The notes below the pieces were generated by a model, which saw nothing but the letters and a program-made list of their open reading frames with translations, did no database searches and was not told where the DNA came from. From Pseudomonadota bacterium (GTDB taxonomy: Bacteria; Desulfobacterota; Desulfobulbia; Desulfobulbales; Desulfocapsaceae): 64,000 bases of DNA. Position numbers and translations under genes: made by a program. Every line of letters starts with the position of its first letter. Positions within the stretch are counted from its first letter, which is position 1. Below are positions 17,121-25,711 of the stretch, in pieces. The DNA lies in NCBI GenBank assembly GCA_018820855.1, contig JAHJNL010000010.1, positions 1 to 64,000 on the forward strand, read 5' to 3'.

Positions 17121-17891
17121 ATGCAATTTCGTCCATGTATTGATCTCCATAATGGTAAAGTAAAACAGATTGTCGGTTCGACCCTGAAAGATGATGAGCC
17201 GGAGAGCCTGCAGATCAATTTTACAGCGGATCATCCTTCTACCTGGTTTGCCGAGCTTTACCGTCGTGACAATCTCACCGGCGGTCATATAATCAAGCTG
17301 GGTCCAGGTAATGATCAGGCAGCGGCTGAGGCCCTGGCCGCCTGGCCCGGCGGCCTTCAGATTGGAGGCGGAATCAGTGCTGACAATGGCCGAGAGTGGC
17401 TGGATAAAGGCGCCTCCCATGTTATTGTTACCTCGTATGTCTTCAGGGAGGGTCAGGTTGATCGTGATCGGCTACAGAGGTTGGTTACGGCCGTTGGTAA
17501 AAAATATTTGGTACTTGATCTCAGCTGTCGCAGGAGAGGCAGTGACTACTATATCGTCACTGATCGCTGGCAAAATTTCACAGATGTTATTATCAGCCCA
17601 CAAATTCTGGAAGAATTTTCGAACCTCTGCGATGAGTTTTTGATTCATGCGGCAGATGTGGAAGGGCAGTGTCGCGGAATTGAGACGGAGCTGGTGAAGA
17701 GGCTGGCAGAGTGGAGTCCGATTCCTACGACCTATGCAGGAGGCGTCAAAGATCTTTCGGATATGGAGCTGATCCGGGACCTTGGACAGGGGCGCCTGCA
17801 TGCAACCGTGGGGAGCGCTCTCGATATCTTCGGGGGCACTACTATGACCTATCAGGAGGTTGTGGCTTTTCACAAAGCCCAGCAGCAATAA
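17121..17891 (+). CDS. hisA: ProFAR isomerase HisA, eukaryotic (HIS6) type
   Basis: A 256-residue TIM-barrel enzyme of histidine synthesis (ProFAR to PRFAR). It resembles fungal HIS6, not ordinary bacterial HisA: CIDLHNGKVKQIVG at the N-terminus, HIIKLGPGND, LQIGGGI, VTSYVF, VLDLSCRR, FLIHAADVEG, YAGGVKD and the end motif GSALDIFGG. Likely catalytic acids are Asp8 and Asp133. It is alone, with no other his gene nearby, and its stop TAA overlaps the ATG of a small ORF (TAATG), pointing to translational coupling. A degenerate heptamer array lies where the ribosome-binding site should be. Eukaryote-type HisA is known in some bacteria; transfer or ancient paralogy cannot be told apart here. Confidence 0.93.
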   Translation: MQFRPCIDLHNGKVKQIVGSTLKDDEPESLQINFTADHPSTWFAELYRRDNLTGGHIIKLGPGNDQAAAEALAAWPGGLQIGGGISADNGREWLDKGASHVIVTSYVFREGQVDRDRLQRLVTAVGKKYLVLDLSCRRRGSDYYIVTDRWQNFTDVIISPQILEEFSNLCDEFLIHAADVEGQCRGIETELVKRLAEWSPIPTTYAGGVKDLSDMELIRDLGQGRLHATVGSALDIFGGTTMTYQEVVAFHKAQQQ

Positions 17892-18100
17892 TGGTCGACG
17901 GGAAACAAGATGACGAGCTGAGGAGGGAAGGAGGGAGCTGTGGAGCCGATGAACTGATTGAACTGAAACTCAAAGTCCCGGCAGATCTCTATCGTGCCTA
18001 TCAGCGCTGTTCATGGATTATTATCAATGAAACAGGTCGAGGCCAGCTTGAGATTATGGAAGAGATGGTCTATGACTTTTTAGTGAAAAAGGGGTGTTGA
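17891..18100 (+). CDS. Small conserved-looking protein coupled to hisA
   Basis: A 69-residue ORF whose ATG overlaps the hisA stop codon (TAATG), which suggests re-initiation and makes it likely to be real. The N-terminal 20 residues are polar and charged; the rest (LIELKLKVPADLYRAYQRCSW ... GQLEIMEEMVYDFLVKKG) reads as a beta strand followed by helices, a pattern seen in small ribbon-helix-helix-like or regulatory proteins, but I find no decisive motif. It has three Cys but no metal-binding spacing. Function unknown. Confidence 0.6.
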   Translation: MVDGKQDDELRREGGSCGADELIELKLKVPADLYRAYQRCSWIIINETGRGQLEIMEEMVYDFLVKKGC

Positions 18101-18118
18101 CCCCAGCTCTTGCACTGA

Positions 18119-19675
18119 TCACAGGGGAGGCGCTGGTTGCAGGTGCAGTTCCGAAACCGGCAGGCAGACAGTGACGATGGTACCGTTGCCAGGGCTCGAG
18201 TTCACCTCTATGGCGCCACCGTGTTTGCGGATGATGGAATGAGCCAGTGACAGGCCCAATCCAATGCCCTTTGTGCTTCCCATGGCTTTGGTCGTAAAGA
18301 AGGGGTCAAATATTGAAGGCAGGGTCTCCTGGGCAATACCCTTTCCACTGTCTGTAAACGTCAAATAGGTGTAGGCACCCGATGGCAGTGAGTAAGGGTT
18401 GTCGTTGCCTAAGGTTATGCACTGCTGATCGATGGAATAGTGCCCACCCTCTGCCATGGCCTCCAGGGCATTGCGTGAAATACTCTCAAAGACCAGCCTG
18501 ATCTGCTCTCTGTCGGCAACAAGGGGCGGAGTGTCTTGCAAGAGGGGAAGCGTGCACTGGACGCTGCTGTCTGCAAAAATTGGAATTACACATTCATGGA
18601 TCAGTGCATTCAGGTGGACCTCTTTTTTCAGGGGAGATCCGCCTTTGGAAAAGGTTATCAGTTTTTCACAGAGTTGATTGATCTTTCGACATTCGCTCTT
18701 CGCGTTGGAGATATGGAACGTGAATTGCTCATTGCCAGGGGCTGCAATCATAGCGATCATATCCAGGCTTCCCATGATCACTGTGAGGATGTTATTAAGA
18801 TCGTGGGCCATGCCTCCGGCCAGGACCCCGATGGATTCCAGCTTTTTCTTCTTGAGGAGTTCGGCCTCCATCTGTAATGTCTTGCTGATATCCTGTCCGA
18901 TGAGGATGACACAGCTCTTTCCTTCAATACTGAAGGGGACTCCGGTGAAGAGAAAGGGGATCGTTCCACCTGTACGGCGGCAAAGGCGACTGGTGAAGTG
19001 CGCCTGCCCAGAGCGGTGGATGATTTCGATCTGCCTGTTCATTGCACTCCTGTCTTCAGGCATTACAAGATCAAGCGCCGCTGTTTTGTCAATCTGCCGG
19101 GTTTTATAGCCAAGAGACTGAAGAAGTTTTTTGTTGACCTGGAGCAGATGCAGATCCTGATCAAGGAGCATGAAGATGGAAGGCAGGCCGTCAATAATGG
19201 CTGCTGCAAAGCGTTGTTGTTCCTTCAGGCTGGCTGTCCGCTCCTGTACCATGCGTTCCAGGTTCACCTGGTAATTGGCAAGCTCCTCTTCCCGTTGTTT
19301 CCTCTTGGAAATATCACGAATGATAGCCCCTATGCACTCGCTCTTTTTTCCGGAATCGACCAGGAAGCCTTTTACCTCCACATAGATAAAGTTGTGATCT
19401 TTTCTCCGCAGTCGAATCTCGCGAGGGATTGATTCGGCCCCGGAAAAAATCAGGGCCATATCTTCGCCGATGAGTTGTGTGTCATCGGGATGGATCAGTT
19501 CCATGGCAGGGCGACCGACGAGTTCTTCAGCGTGGTAGCCGAGGATGCTCTCTGTGATCGGATTAACATAGAGGATAAGACCATCAGGGGTATTGAGGTG
19601 GATCATATCCGTTGTGGTGTTGATAATGGCCTGAAGAGCCTTGGCAGACGGAATGGGGATGGATAGTTTATGCAT
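18119..19675 (-). CDS. PAS-PAS sensor histidine kinase, soluble
   Basis: A 518-residue kinase with no membrane segments. PAS 1 covers about residues 10-130 (LGYHAEELVGRPAMELIHPDD, PAC end GAIIRDISKRK), then a short coiled coil, PAS 2 at about 150-275, and the HisKA dimerisation box GGMAHDLNNIL with the phospho-His in AHD. The ATPase has an N box (FESISRNALEAM), G1 (DSGKGI), F box (FDPFFTTK) and G2 (GIGLGLS). It has no receiver domain, and no response-regulator gene is adjacent, so its partner is elsewhere. It is likely a cytoplasmic sensor of redox or small ligands; the signal cannot be inferred. Confidence 0.92.
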   Translation of the reverse strand: MHKLSIPIPSAKALQAIINTTTDMIHLNTPDGLILYVNPITESILGYHAEELVGRPAMELIHPDDTQLIGEDMALIFSGAESIPREIRLRRKDHNFIYVEVKGFLVDSGKKSECIGAIIRDISKRKQREEELANYQVNLERMVQERTASLKEQQRFAAAIIDGLPSIFMLLDQDLHLLQVNKKLLQSLGYKTRQIDKTAALDLVMPEDRSAMNRQIEIIHRSGQAHFTSRLCRRTGGTIPFLFTGVPFSIEGKSCVILIGQDISKTLQMEAELLKKKKLESIGVLAGGMAHDLNNILTVIMGSLDMIAMIAAPGNEQFTFHISNAKSECRKINQLCEKLITFSKGGSPLKKEVHLNALIHECVIPIFADSSVQCTLPLLQDTPPLVADREQIRLVFESISRNALEAMAEGGHYSIDQQCITLGNDNPYSLPSGAYTYLTFTDSGKGIAQETLPSIFDPFFTTKAMGSTKGIGLGLSLAHSIIRKHGGAIEVNSSPGNGTIVTVCLPVSELHLQPAPPL

Positions 19676-19950
19676 GTATGGTCAGGATGCTGTGCAAAGG
19701 ATAGGAGATGGTCACAAACAGACTATATAGTATAACAAAAATATAGAGGAAGCATTAAAAAATATGGCAACAGGGTGGTAGAGGCGGAATGCCTGGAACC
19801 TTTCTGTGGAAAACGTTGTTAAAATTAAGAAGTTGGGCTCCTGTCTGCTTTTTTGTAATCAATTTTGGCATTGTCGGTTCAGGGTATTCTGCCAACGGCT
19901 TTTGCTTTATTGCTGTGTGGCAACGAGTTAATAATAGTCAAATATTGCTG

Positions 19951-20706
19951 TTAAGAGTGTGTCGGCCCTTCCTTTGTCAGTCGAAGAATTACTTCGTTGG
20001 CCAGAATCAGGCCAAAAATTCCGGTAATGGTGGGTAGGGAACCCAGGGTGTTTCGTTTTCTTCCTCTGCTTTCATAGGCTGATGCCGGGGTTTCTGTCTC
20101 TTCAGGGCCCTGATAGGAAAAGTCTACCCGTTCAGTGGAATAGATACAGTGTATCCCACCTTCTATGCCCTGTCGGCGCAGGCGGTTTCGGACGTGCCTG
20201 GCCAAGGGGCAGTGGTTGGAGGTCATGATGTCGCCGGTCCTGATCTTGGAGGGATCTGTACGCAGAGCGGCTCCCATGGAGGAGAAGGTGGTAATGCCGC
20301 GCTGGTGGGCCCCGGCAAGAAGTTGGACCTTTGGGTTTAAGGAATCAATGGCGTCAATGAGGATGTCAGGGTGCGGTAGGAGGATGGTGTCCAAAGTTTC
20401 GTCTGCGGCAAAAAGCTGCAAGGCCTCAACGTGACACTCCGGATTGATCTGGTTGATTCGTTCCCGGGCGGCCTCGACTTTGGCCTGACCGACAGTGCTC
20501 TCAAGGGCGAGTATCTGTCTGTTGATATTGGATGGCTGTATGGTGTCAAAGTCAACCAGACGCAAATGGCCGATGCCGGCACGGGCTAGACCTTCGGCCG
20601 CATACCCTCCGACAGCTCCAAGGCCGACAATGGTAACCATGGCTTTTTGCAGAAGAGCGAATTTTTTCTCACCGAGGAAGCAGCGTGTTCTGGAGAAACG
20701 TTCCAT
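19951..20706 (-). CDS. tcdA: tRNA threonylcarbamoyladenosine dehydratase TcdA
   Basis: A 251-residue E1-like/ThiF-fold enzyme that cyclises t6A37 to ct6A in tRNA. The N-terminus RFSRTRCFLGEKKFALLQKA is typical of TcdA. The ATP-binding segment VGLGAVGGYAAEGLARAGIG is followed by LVDFDTIQPSNINRQI and the DAIDSLNPKVQL region. The last 40 residues are Lys/Arg-rich and then hydrophobic (FGLILANEVILRL). The start at 20706 gives the family-standard length. It stands alone on the minus strand with 244 bp before the divergent HDOD gene's start region. Confidence 0.92.
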   Translation of the reverse strand: MERFSRTRCFLGEKKFALLQKAMVTIVGLGAVGGYAAEGLARAGIGHLRLVDFDTIQPSNINRQILALESTVGQAKVEAARERINQINPECHVEALQLFAADETLDTILLPHPDILIDAIDSLNPKVQLLAGAHQRGITTFSSMGAALRTDPSKIRTGDIMTSNHCPLARHVRNRLRRQGIEGGIHCIYSTERVDFSYQGPEETETPASAYESRGRKRNTLGSLPTITGIFGLILANEVILRLTKEGPTHS

Positions 20707-20884
20707 GGCGTCTGCCTACCATATTCGTCTGTTTTTCGGCAAGAAGATTATTGCCTTTTTGCTCGTTACAGTTTCTTCCTCTCCCCTTGACCTCACTGTC
20801 AGCTTACTATACAATAGAAAACGGAAAGATTTTTATTCTTTTGAAGGTGTTGAATTGCTTATTTTTTATATGGAATAACAAGAG

Positions 20885-21745
20885 ATGGAAACAGATAAAG
20901 AAGCCCATCGGAAACAGATAGAAAAGTTTATCAAGCGGATGCCCAGCCTTTCTACAACTGTGGGGAAGGTCATGGAGATCTGCAGTCGTACGGATGCATC
21001 GCCCAATGAATTGAATAAGGTAATCTCTCTTGATCCTGTTCTCACCGGGCAGGTGCTGAAACTGATTAACTCAGCCTACTATTCTCTCATGAATAAGGTG
21101 ACCTCGCTGACCCGGGCCATTACCATGCTGGGTATGAATACGGTCAAGAATATGGCGCTCAGTACGGCGATTATTTGTACGGTGTCAGGGGCAAAGAAAT
21201 CCAAGGCCCTGCCGACCTCAAAGTTCTGGGCTCATTCCATTGGTACCGGTGTCTGTGCTAAGCTGTTGGCCCGGGCCAACGATGTTCCAGTGGTGGAGTG
21301 TGAAGAATACTTTGTTGCAGGCCTGCTCCATGATCTGGGCAAGATTCCTTTTGGGGATGAGTATAGTGATGTTCTGTTACGAGCCAGACATGAGCAACGT
21401 CCACTCATTGAGGTGGAGCGGGAAATGTTGGGTGTCGATCATCAGGAAGTAGGGAGATTGATAGCAGAAAAGTGGACGTTAAATGAGTCTATGAAAAGTG
21501 CTATCTGTTTTCATCATGATGTAGAGGCTGCTGCAGACGAGTATAAAGTACGGGCAGCCTATGTCGGACTGGCGAACATGTATGCCAATATCCTGGATAT
21601 TGGCTATGCCGGAGATCCCTTCCCTTCAGATCTTGATGCGGAAAAGATGCTGGCGCTCACCGGTCTTACGTGGGAAATGTTCGGTGATGTTGCTGAAGGT
21701 ATAGAGGCGGAGCTTGAGAAGGCCCAGATATTTCTTCAGATATAA
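20885..21745 (+). CDS. HDOD-domain protein
   Basis: A 286-residue single-domain HDOD protein (residues ~10-230) with the family motifs MPSLSTTVGKVMEI, DPVLTGQVLKLINSAYYSL, ITMLGMNTVKNMAL and an intact-looking HD pair in GLLHDLGKIPF. HDOD proteins are non-GGDEF signalling outputs often involved in motility, stress or chemoreceptor signalling. An RBS-like AAGAG precedes the ATG. It ends 17 bp before an MBL-fold hydrolase gene, so the two probably form one operon. Confidence 0.92.
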   Translation: METDKEAHRKQIEKFIKRMPSLSTTVGKVMEICSRTDASPNELNKVISLDPVLTGQVLKLINSAYYSLMNKVTSLTRAITMLGMNTVKNMALSTAIICTVSGAKKSKALPTSKFWAHSIGTGVCAKLLARANDVPVVECEEYFVAGLLHDLGKIPFGDEYSDVLLRARHEQRPLIEVEREMLGVDHQEVGRLIAEKWTLNESMKSAICFHHDVEAAADEYKVRAAYVGLANMYANILDIGYAGDPFPSDLDAEKMLALTGLTWEMFGDVAEGIEAELEKAQIFLQI

Positions 21746-21762
21746 AAAAATGAGATAATTTA

Positions 21763-22683
21763 ATGATGAAAATCAAGTTTTGGGGGGTCAGGGGGTCTAT
21801 TCCCTGTCCCGGACCTTATACTATGAAATATGGTGGCAATGGCGCCTGTATGGAACTGCGGGTGGAGGGCAGGAAGGAAGTCATTGTTATTGATGCCGGT
21901 TCAGGAGTCAGGGAACTTGGTAATTCTCTTGTAAAAAATGAGTTACGCAATGGTCCCCTGGAAGTTGCTCTGTATCTTTCCCATACTCACTGGGATCATA
22001 TCATGGGGTTTCCCTATTTCACCCCCATCTATATTCCCGGGACAATGTTGAAAGTGCACGGTCCTGTAACCTATGAAGATGATCCGCTGGAAGATGTGGT
22101 GGGTGGTCAGATGAAATATCGGTATTTTCCGATCAACGTGGGCGAATTGTCTGCGAACATCAAATATGAACGTCTTCGTGAAGAGCCCGGCCGTGATCTG
22201 GGTGGCGGCCTGATTTTGGTTACCAAGTTTTTGAATCATCCCATCACGGCTCTCGGTTACCGTTTCGAACACCAGGGAAAGGTCTTCTGTACCTGTTATG
22301 ATCACGAGCCATACCGAAATCTTTTTATCACTGACCCCAATCATCCTGAATATGATGAGGGCATGGCATATGAGGGAGAGCAGGTTGCAGAGGAGCAGAA
22401 CCGGGCTGTTGAAGAGTTTTTTCGAGGGGCGGATTTGCTGGTCCATGATGCCCAGTACACGGATAAAGAGTATCAGGACAAGGTTAACTGGGGACATTCA
22501 ACTTTTGAGCATGCCATAGCTGCAGCCAATCGGGCAGGAGTGAAAAAGCTTGCGCTCTTCCACCATGACCCGGATCGAAGTGATGCCCAGATCGATGAGA
22601 TGGCGAAGAACTATTGCCAGCCGCGAAAATATGGAGATACGGAAGTTTTTTTTGCCACTGAAGGTACAGAAATTGTTCTTTGA
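21763..22683 (+). CDS. MBL-fold metallo-hydrolase
   Basis: A 306-residue beta-lactamase-fold hydrolase. The start KFWGVRGSIPCPGP and the metal motif SHTHWDHIMGFPYF (HxHxDH) match the cyclic-phosphate phosphodiesterase-like branch found in many Desulfobacterota. Later metal ligands probably lie in LNHPITALGYR, VHDAQY and GHSTFEHA; the last part is LALFHHDPDRSD. It probably binds two metals. The upstream HDOD gene suggests a nucleotide-signalling context, but the substrate is unknown. Confidence 0.92.
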   Translation: MMKIKFWGVRGSIPCPGPYTMKYGGNGACMELRVEGRKEVIVIDAGSGVRELGNSLVKNELRNGPLEVALYLSHTHWDHIMGFPYFTPIYIPGTMLKVHGPVTYEDDPLEDVVGGQMKYRYFPINVGELSANIKYERLREEPGRDLGGGLILVTKFLNHPITALGYRFEHQGKVFCTCYDHEPYRNLFITDPNHPEYDEGMAYEGEQVAEEQNRAVEEFFRGADLLVHDAQYTDKEYQDKVNWGHSTFEHAIAAANRAGVKKLALFHHDPDRSDAQIDEMAKNYCQPRKYGDTEVFFATEGTEIVL

Positions 22684-22734
22684 AATTTATGCAGTGATTG
22701 CATGCTGTTTTATCAAACCACCGTGGGTGATTTG

Positions 22735-23829
22735 ATGTATCGAAAATTGCTGATTGTGATTGCGTTGGCACTTGCTTTTGCCTCTTTTGCATCTGCCGGA
22801 GATGTGAATTTTCGGATAGGAGCTAATGGTTCCGTTGAGATACAGGGCCTTCGGTTTCTCGATATGGATAATTATCTGCGGTCGGATTTTTTTCGTGAAC
22901 AGGGTATGCGCTGTGGCGCCAAGTCTCCTTTACCTGGTGTGGCAGAGTCATCAATAGCCAAATCTGTTGCTGACTGCACCGCAACAGTTACGTCAATTCA
23001 GGCAGAATATTGGCCTTTGTCGGTGACCTATGTCATGCCTCTCTGGTTTCATGTGATTTATAGAAGTGATGGAGCCGGATATGTCAGTGATGAGAGGATA
23101 AATGCTCAGATTCAAGTATTGAATGAGGATTATGGGGCCATGACCGGAACAATGGGAGCTGATGGCTATAATACCCGTATTCAGTTTGAACTTGCCGGTA
23201 TTACCCGAACCCAGAATGATGCATGGTTTGATGATGATGATCAAGACGCCTACAAGCCTGCCCTGAACCAGGATCCGTCAAGGTTTATCAACGTCTACAG
23301 TACAAGTGCCAGTGGTTATCTGGGCTATGCTTATTTTCCCCAGGATTCGGCCGGGCAATGGTGGGACGGTATTGTTCTCTTGCATGCGGCTGTGGGTGGC
23401 CGGTATAATGGCTTTTCTTTCTATGATCAGGGGCGCACGCTGGTACATGAGATGGGGCATTATCTGGGTCTCTATCACACCTTTGAAGGATATAGCACCT
23501 GCATTAACAGCTATACTGGCGGAGACCTCATTGTCGACACCCCGGCTGAGGGGGAAGACCATTACGGCTGCACCCAAACTTACACTTGCAGCAGTCCTGA
23601 TCCCATCCATAATTACATGGATTATACCGATGATATCTGTATGTACCAGTTCAGCGCTGAACAGGCCAACCGGACTGTTTGTTCTCTGGTCAACTACCGT
23701 TCGGCTACCTACAGGGTTGTCGCGGATGAACCTGGTGATGAACCTGGTGATGGACCTAGTGGTGGAGAGGGTGGAGAGGGAACGCCTGCTCTTGGCGCCA
23801 TACTCACACATCTTCTCCAAAGTGAGTAA
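22735..23829 (+). CDS. Secreted zinc metalloprotease, M43/pappalysin-like
   Basis: A 364-residue exported protease. I chose the ATG at 22735 because MYRKLLIVIALALAFASFASA forms a clean signal peptide; an upstream ATG at 22702 puts 11 residues before it. The zinc motif HEMGHYLGLYH (residues 238-248) has the metzincin pattern HExxHxxGxxH, and NYMDYTDD gives a Met-turn. Six Cys near the active site may form disulphides, as in M43 proteases. The tail repeats GDEPGDEPGDGPSGGEGGEG-like acidic units followed by a short hydrophobic end, possibly a surface-anchoring tag. It follows the HDOD/MBL pair with a 51-bp gap. Confidence 0.88.
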   Translation: MYRKLLIVIALALAFASFASAGDVNFRIGANGSVEIQGLRFLDMDNYLRSDFFREQGMRCGAKSPLPGVAESSIAKSVADCTATVTSIQAEYWPLSVTYVMPLWFHVIYRSDGAGYVSDERINAQIQVLNEDYGAMTGTMGADGYNTRIQFELAGITRTQNDAWFDDDDQDAYKPALNQDPSRFINVYSTSASGYLGYAYFPQDSAGQWWDGIVLLHAAVGGRYNGFSFYDQGRTLVHEMGHYLGLYHTFEGYSTCINSYTGGDLIVDTPAEGEDHYGCTQTYTCSSPDPIHNYMDYTDDICMYQFSAEQANRTVCSLVNYRSATYRVVADEPGDEPGDGPSGGEGGEGTPALGAILTHLLQSE

Positions 23830-23964
23830 AGAATTTCTGTCGTAACCAGAAGTTGCCGGCAGGTAATCTGTTTGTCTTTCAACCCTGAACCGGAGTTGCC
23901 CCGGAGTTTTCTTTGGCTCCTTTTTTCCGTTTTCTTCAGAGTGGCTGGCAGAGTGTTGTGAACC

Positions 23965-24792
23965 CTATCGCAATCCTCTTTTGATTCGTTGTACTGAGTT
24001 AAAATCAGGTCGGTAGGGAATGAGAGGGGAGACCGGGTGCGGGAGGCGGAGATCCTCTCCAAATGGGGTTTGTAGGACGTTACGATTGTAGACCTCTACC
24101 AGGAGCCGTTCAAGATTGACGGTATCTTCGATATTATAGGAAAGAAGAGTTTCCAGGGCCTTTTCATTGTTGTTGTTTATGTAATCATGCCAGAGGAGGA
24201 CGGCAAAGGAACCATCCACTCCGTCCAGTGCACCTCGAGTTATGCCAAGTTGTTTTTCACAGCCTTTCAGGCCCCCTTTAAATCCAAGTTTTGCCAGGAT
24301 GAAGCGCAGGTCGATATGCGCCTGGGTGATTTTTATATGGAACCAGCGTTCGATGGCGGGGATGTCGAAACTTTTGCCGTTGTAGGTAACAAGTATCTCG
24401 TAATCCCATATGTCTCTTGCAAAGTCATCAAGGTTGTAGCCGTTGATATAGCAGCGGATTTCACGACCGTCATAGAGGGCGATGGTGGTGATCTCTGCCT
24501 GCGGTCCCAGGCCGGTGGTTTCGATGTCGAGGTAGGCAGTCCGTTCCCGGAAATGGGAGAAAATCCGCCACTGCTCGTTTGCAGGCAGGCGGTTGCTGAA
24601 AAAAGATGGCCCTTTGTCCAATTCCTCTATGGAGCACTGCAGGAGTCTGTTCAGTTCCGGGAGAGAACTGTTGGGGAGCCTGAGAGGGGGTGTTGCCTGC
24701 CACTGGTCCCAGCTATGAACTCCTGCCTGCCAGAGTTTTGCTTCAGTCTTTGTTCCTATCCCGGGTAAATGGATAAAGGAGTGGGTGAGCAT
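23965..24792 (-). CDS. YprB-like 3'-5' exonuclease (RNase H-like, DEDD)
   Basis: A 275-residue protein. Residues ~8-40 form a helix-hairpin-helix-like start (HLPGIGTKTEAKLWQAG), and the exonuclease domain has AYLDIETTG (Exo I), VTYNGKSFDIPAIERWF (Exo II) and YNIEDTVNLERLL (Exo III), the DEDD acid set of the ribonuclease H-like YprB family. There is no signal peptide. The gene is transcribed away from ppnP. It probably acts in DNA or RNA end processing. Confidence 0.88.
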   Translation of the reverse strand: MLTHSFIHLPGIGTKTEAKLWQAGVHSWDQWQATPPLRLPNSSLPELNRLLQCSIEELDKGPSFFSNRLPANEQWRIFSHFRERTAYLDIETTGLGPQAEITTIALYDGREIRCYINGYNLDDFARDIWDYEILVTYNGKSFDIPAIERWFHIKITQAHIDLRFILAKLGFKGGLKGCEKQLGITRGALDGVDGSFAVLLWHDYINNNNEKALETLLSYNIEDTVNLERLLVEVYNRNVLQTPFGEDLRLPHPVSPLIPYRPDFNSVQRIKRGLR

Positions 24793-24830
24793 GGTGCTTC
24801 GCCTGGCAAGAGGGGGAGAAAGGAGGGGGG

Positions 24831-24868
24831 AATAAAAAAACCTGTTACCCTTGATAGGGGAGCAGGTG
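24831..24868 (-). terminator. Terminator downstream of ppnP (minus strand)
   Basis: On the minus strand ACCTGCTCCCC pairs imperfectly with GGGTAACAGGT and is followed by TTTTTTT. It would end transcription coming from ppnP and lies before the YprB-like gene. Confidence 0.55.
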
Positions 24869-24891
24869 GATTGTCAGATAATATATGTAAA

Positions 24892-24933
24892 ACAGGAGGA
24901 AATGGTACTTGTGAAAGGCCCATTTCCTCCTGT
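24892..24933. other. Perfect 14-bp inverted repeat overlapping an SD-like sequence
   Basis: ACAGGAGGAAATGG (24892-24905) is repeated as its exact complement at 24920-24933 with a 14-base loop. It sits between ppnP and the YprB-like gene. The plus-strand arm holds AGGAGG and the ATG of a 20-codon ORF (24902-24964), which the hairpin would hide. There is no T-run. Confidence 0.5.
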
Positions 24934-25059
24934 GGAGTACTTTAGAACAGAGGAAGTTCAATAAAGGACGAGCAGTATAGCAGAGTTGGGAGAGTGGCGC
25001 AACCCTTTTCTTGTGTCCGTTTGCTTTTTAATCTCCGCTAACGGTTTATGGATATGCTC

Positions 25060-25341
25060 TTATTTATAGAGACAGAGGTAACTTGTCTCTGTCGTAACTC
25101 GAACGCCGAACTTTACTCCTTTTTCCACCTCAAAACTCTCCCCTGCCTGGAAGGTCTGCCACTCATCACTGTCCGGCAGTTTGATGTCCATGGCTCCGGA
25201 AACGACTGTCATGACCTCGATAGAGTCGGTCCCGAATGTATATTCTCCCACTGCCATGACTCCAACTGTGGCAGGTCCCTCAGCGCAGGTAAAGGAAATT
25301 GATTTTACATTACCGTCAAAATATTCGTTTGTCTTAAACAT
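25060..25341 (-). CDS. ppnP: Pyrimidine/purine nucleoside phosphorylase PpnP
   Basis: A 93-residue cupin-type protein of the PpnP (YaiE/DUF1255) family, which phosphorolyses several purine and pyrimidine nucleosides. Conserved features include [13 protein letters not shown] at the N-terminus, [28 protein letters not shown] and [13 protein letters not shown]. Length is standard for the family. It is a single-gene unit with a hairpin/terminator pair downstream. Confidence 0.93.
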   Translation of the reverse strand: MFKTNEYFDGNVKSISFTCAEGPATVGVMAVGEYTFGTDSIEVMTVVSGAMDIKLPDSDEWQTFQAGESFEVEKGVKFGVRVTTETSYLCLYK

Positions 25342-25711
25342 GTTCTTTTCCTCTTGGTATGTATCTCATTGACTGGATTTTTTGTAAATGGAGAAATCAG
25401 TACCCCGTTTTGGAGGAGATGTAAACGGACTTTTTTTTGAGGAACCCCTGAAATAAGAAAGGGAAGGAGAGGGGGGCCTTGTCATGAATTGGGTATATTA
25501 GTAGTATGTCAATATCTTCGTTATTGTTTACTTCTTTTTCTTTCTTTTTTGCACATGAAGAAGCATGTTATGTACAAAAATATCTGTCCTGTTCTTCTTC
25601 TCCTGTCAGGCAGGTTTTTTCTTAATTTCTATCACCTTGAGACCGTTGCACTATAATATAAAAAACCGAATTCCCAGATTTCTCATTTAAGATCATAAAG
25701 GAAGGGTAGCA
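25342..25711. other. 370-bp divergent intergenic region
   Basis: AT-rich spacer between ppnP (minus) and the TIGR01777 operon (plus); it should hold both promoters. TATAAT occurs about 60 bp before the TIGR01777 start, but no well-spaced -35 is clear. AAAGGAAGG precedes the ATG at 25712. No gene or RNA seen. Confidence 0.4.
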
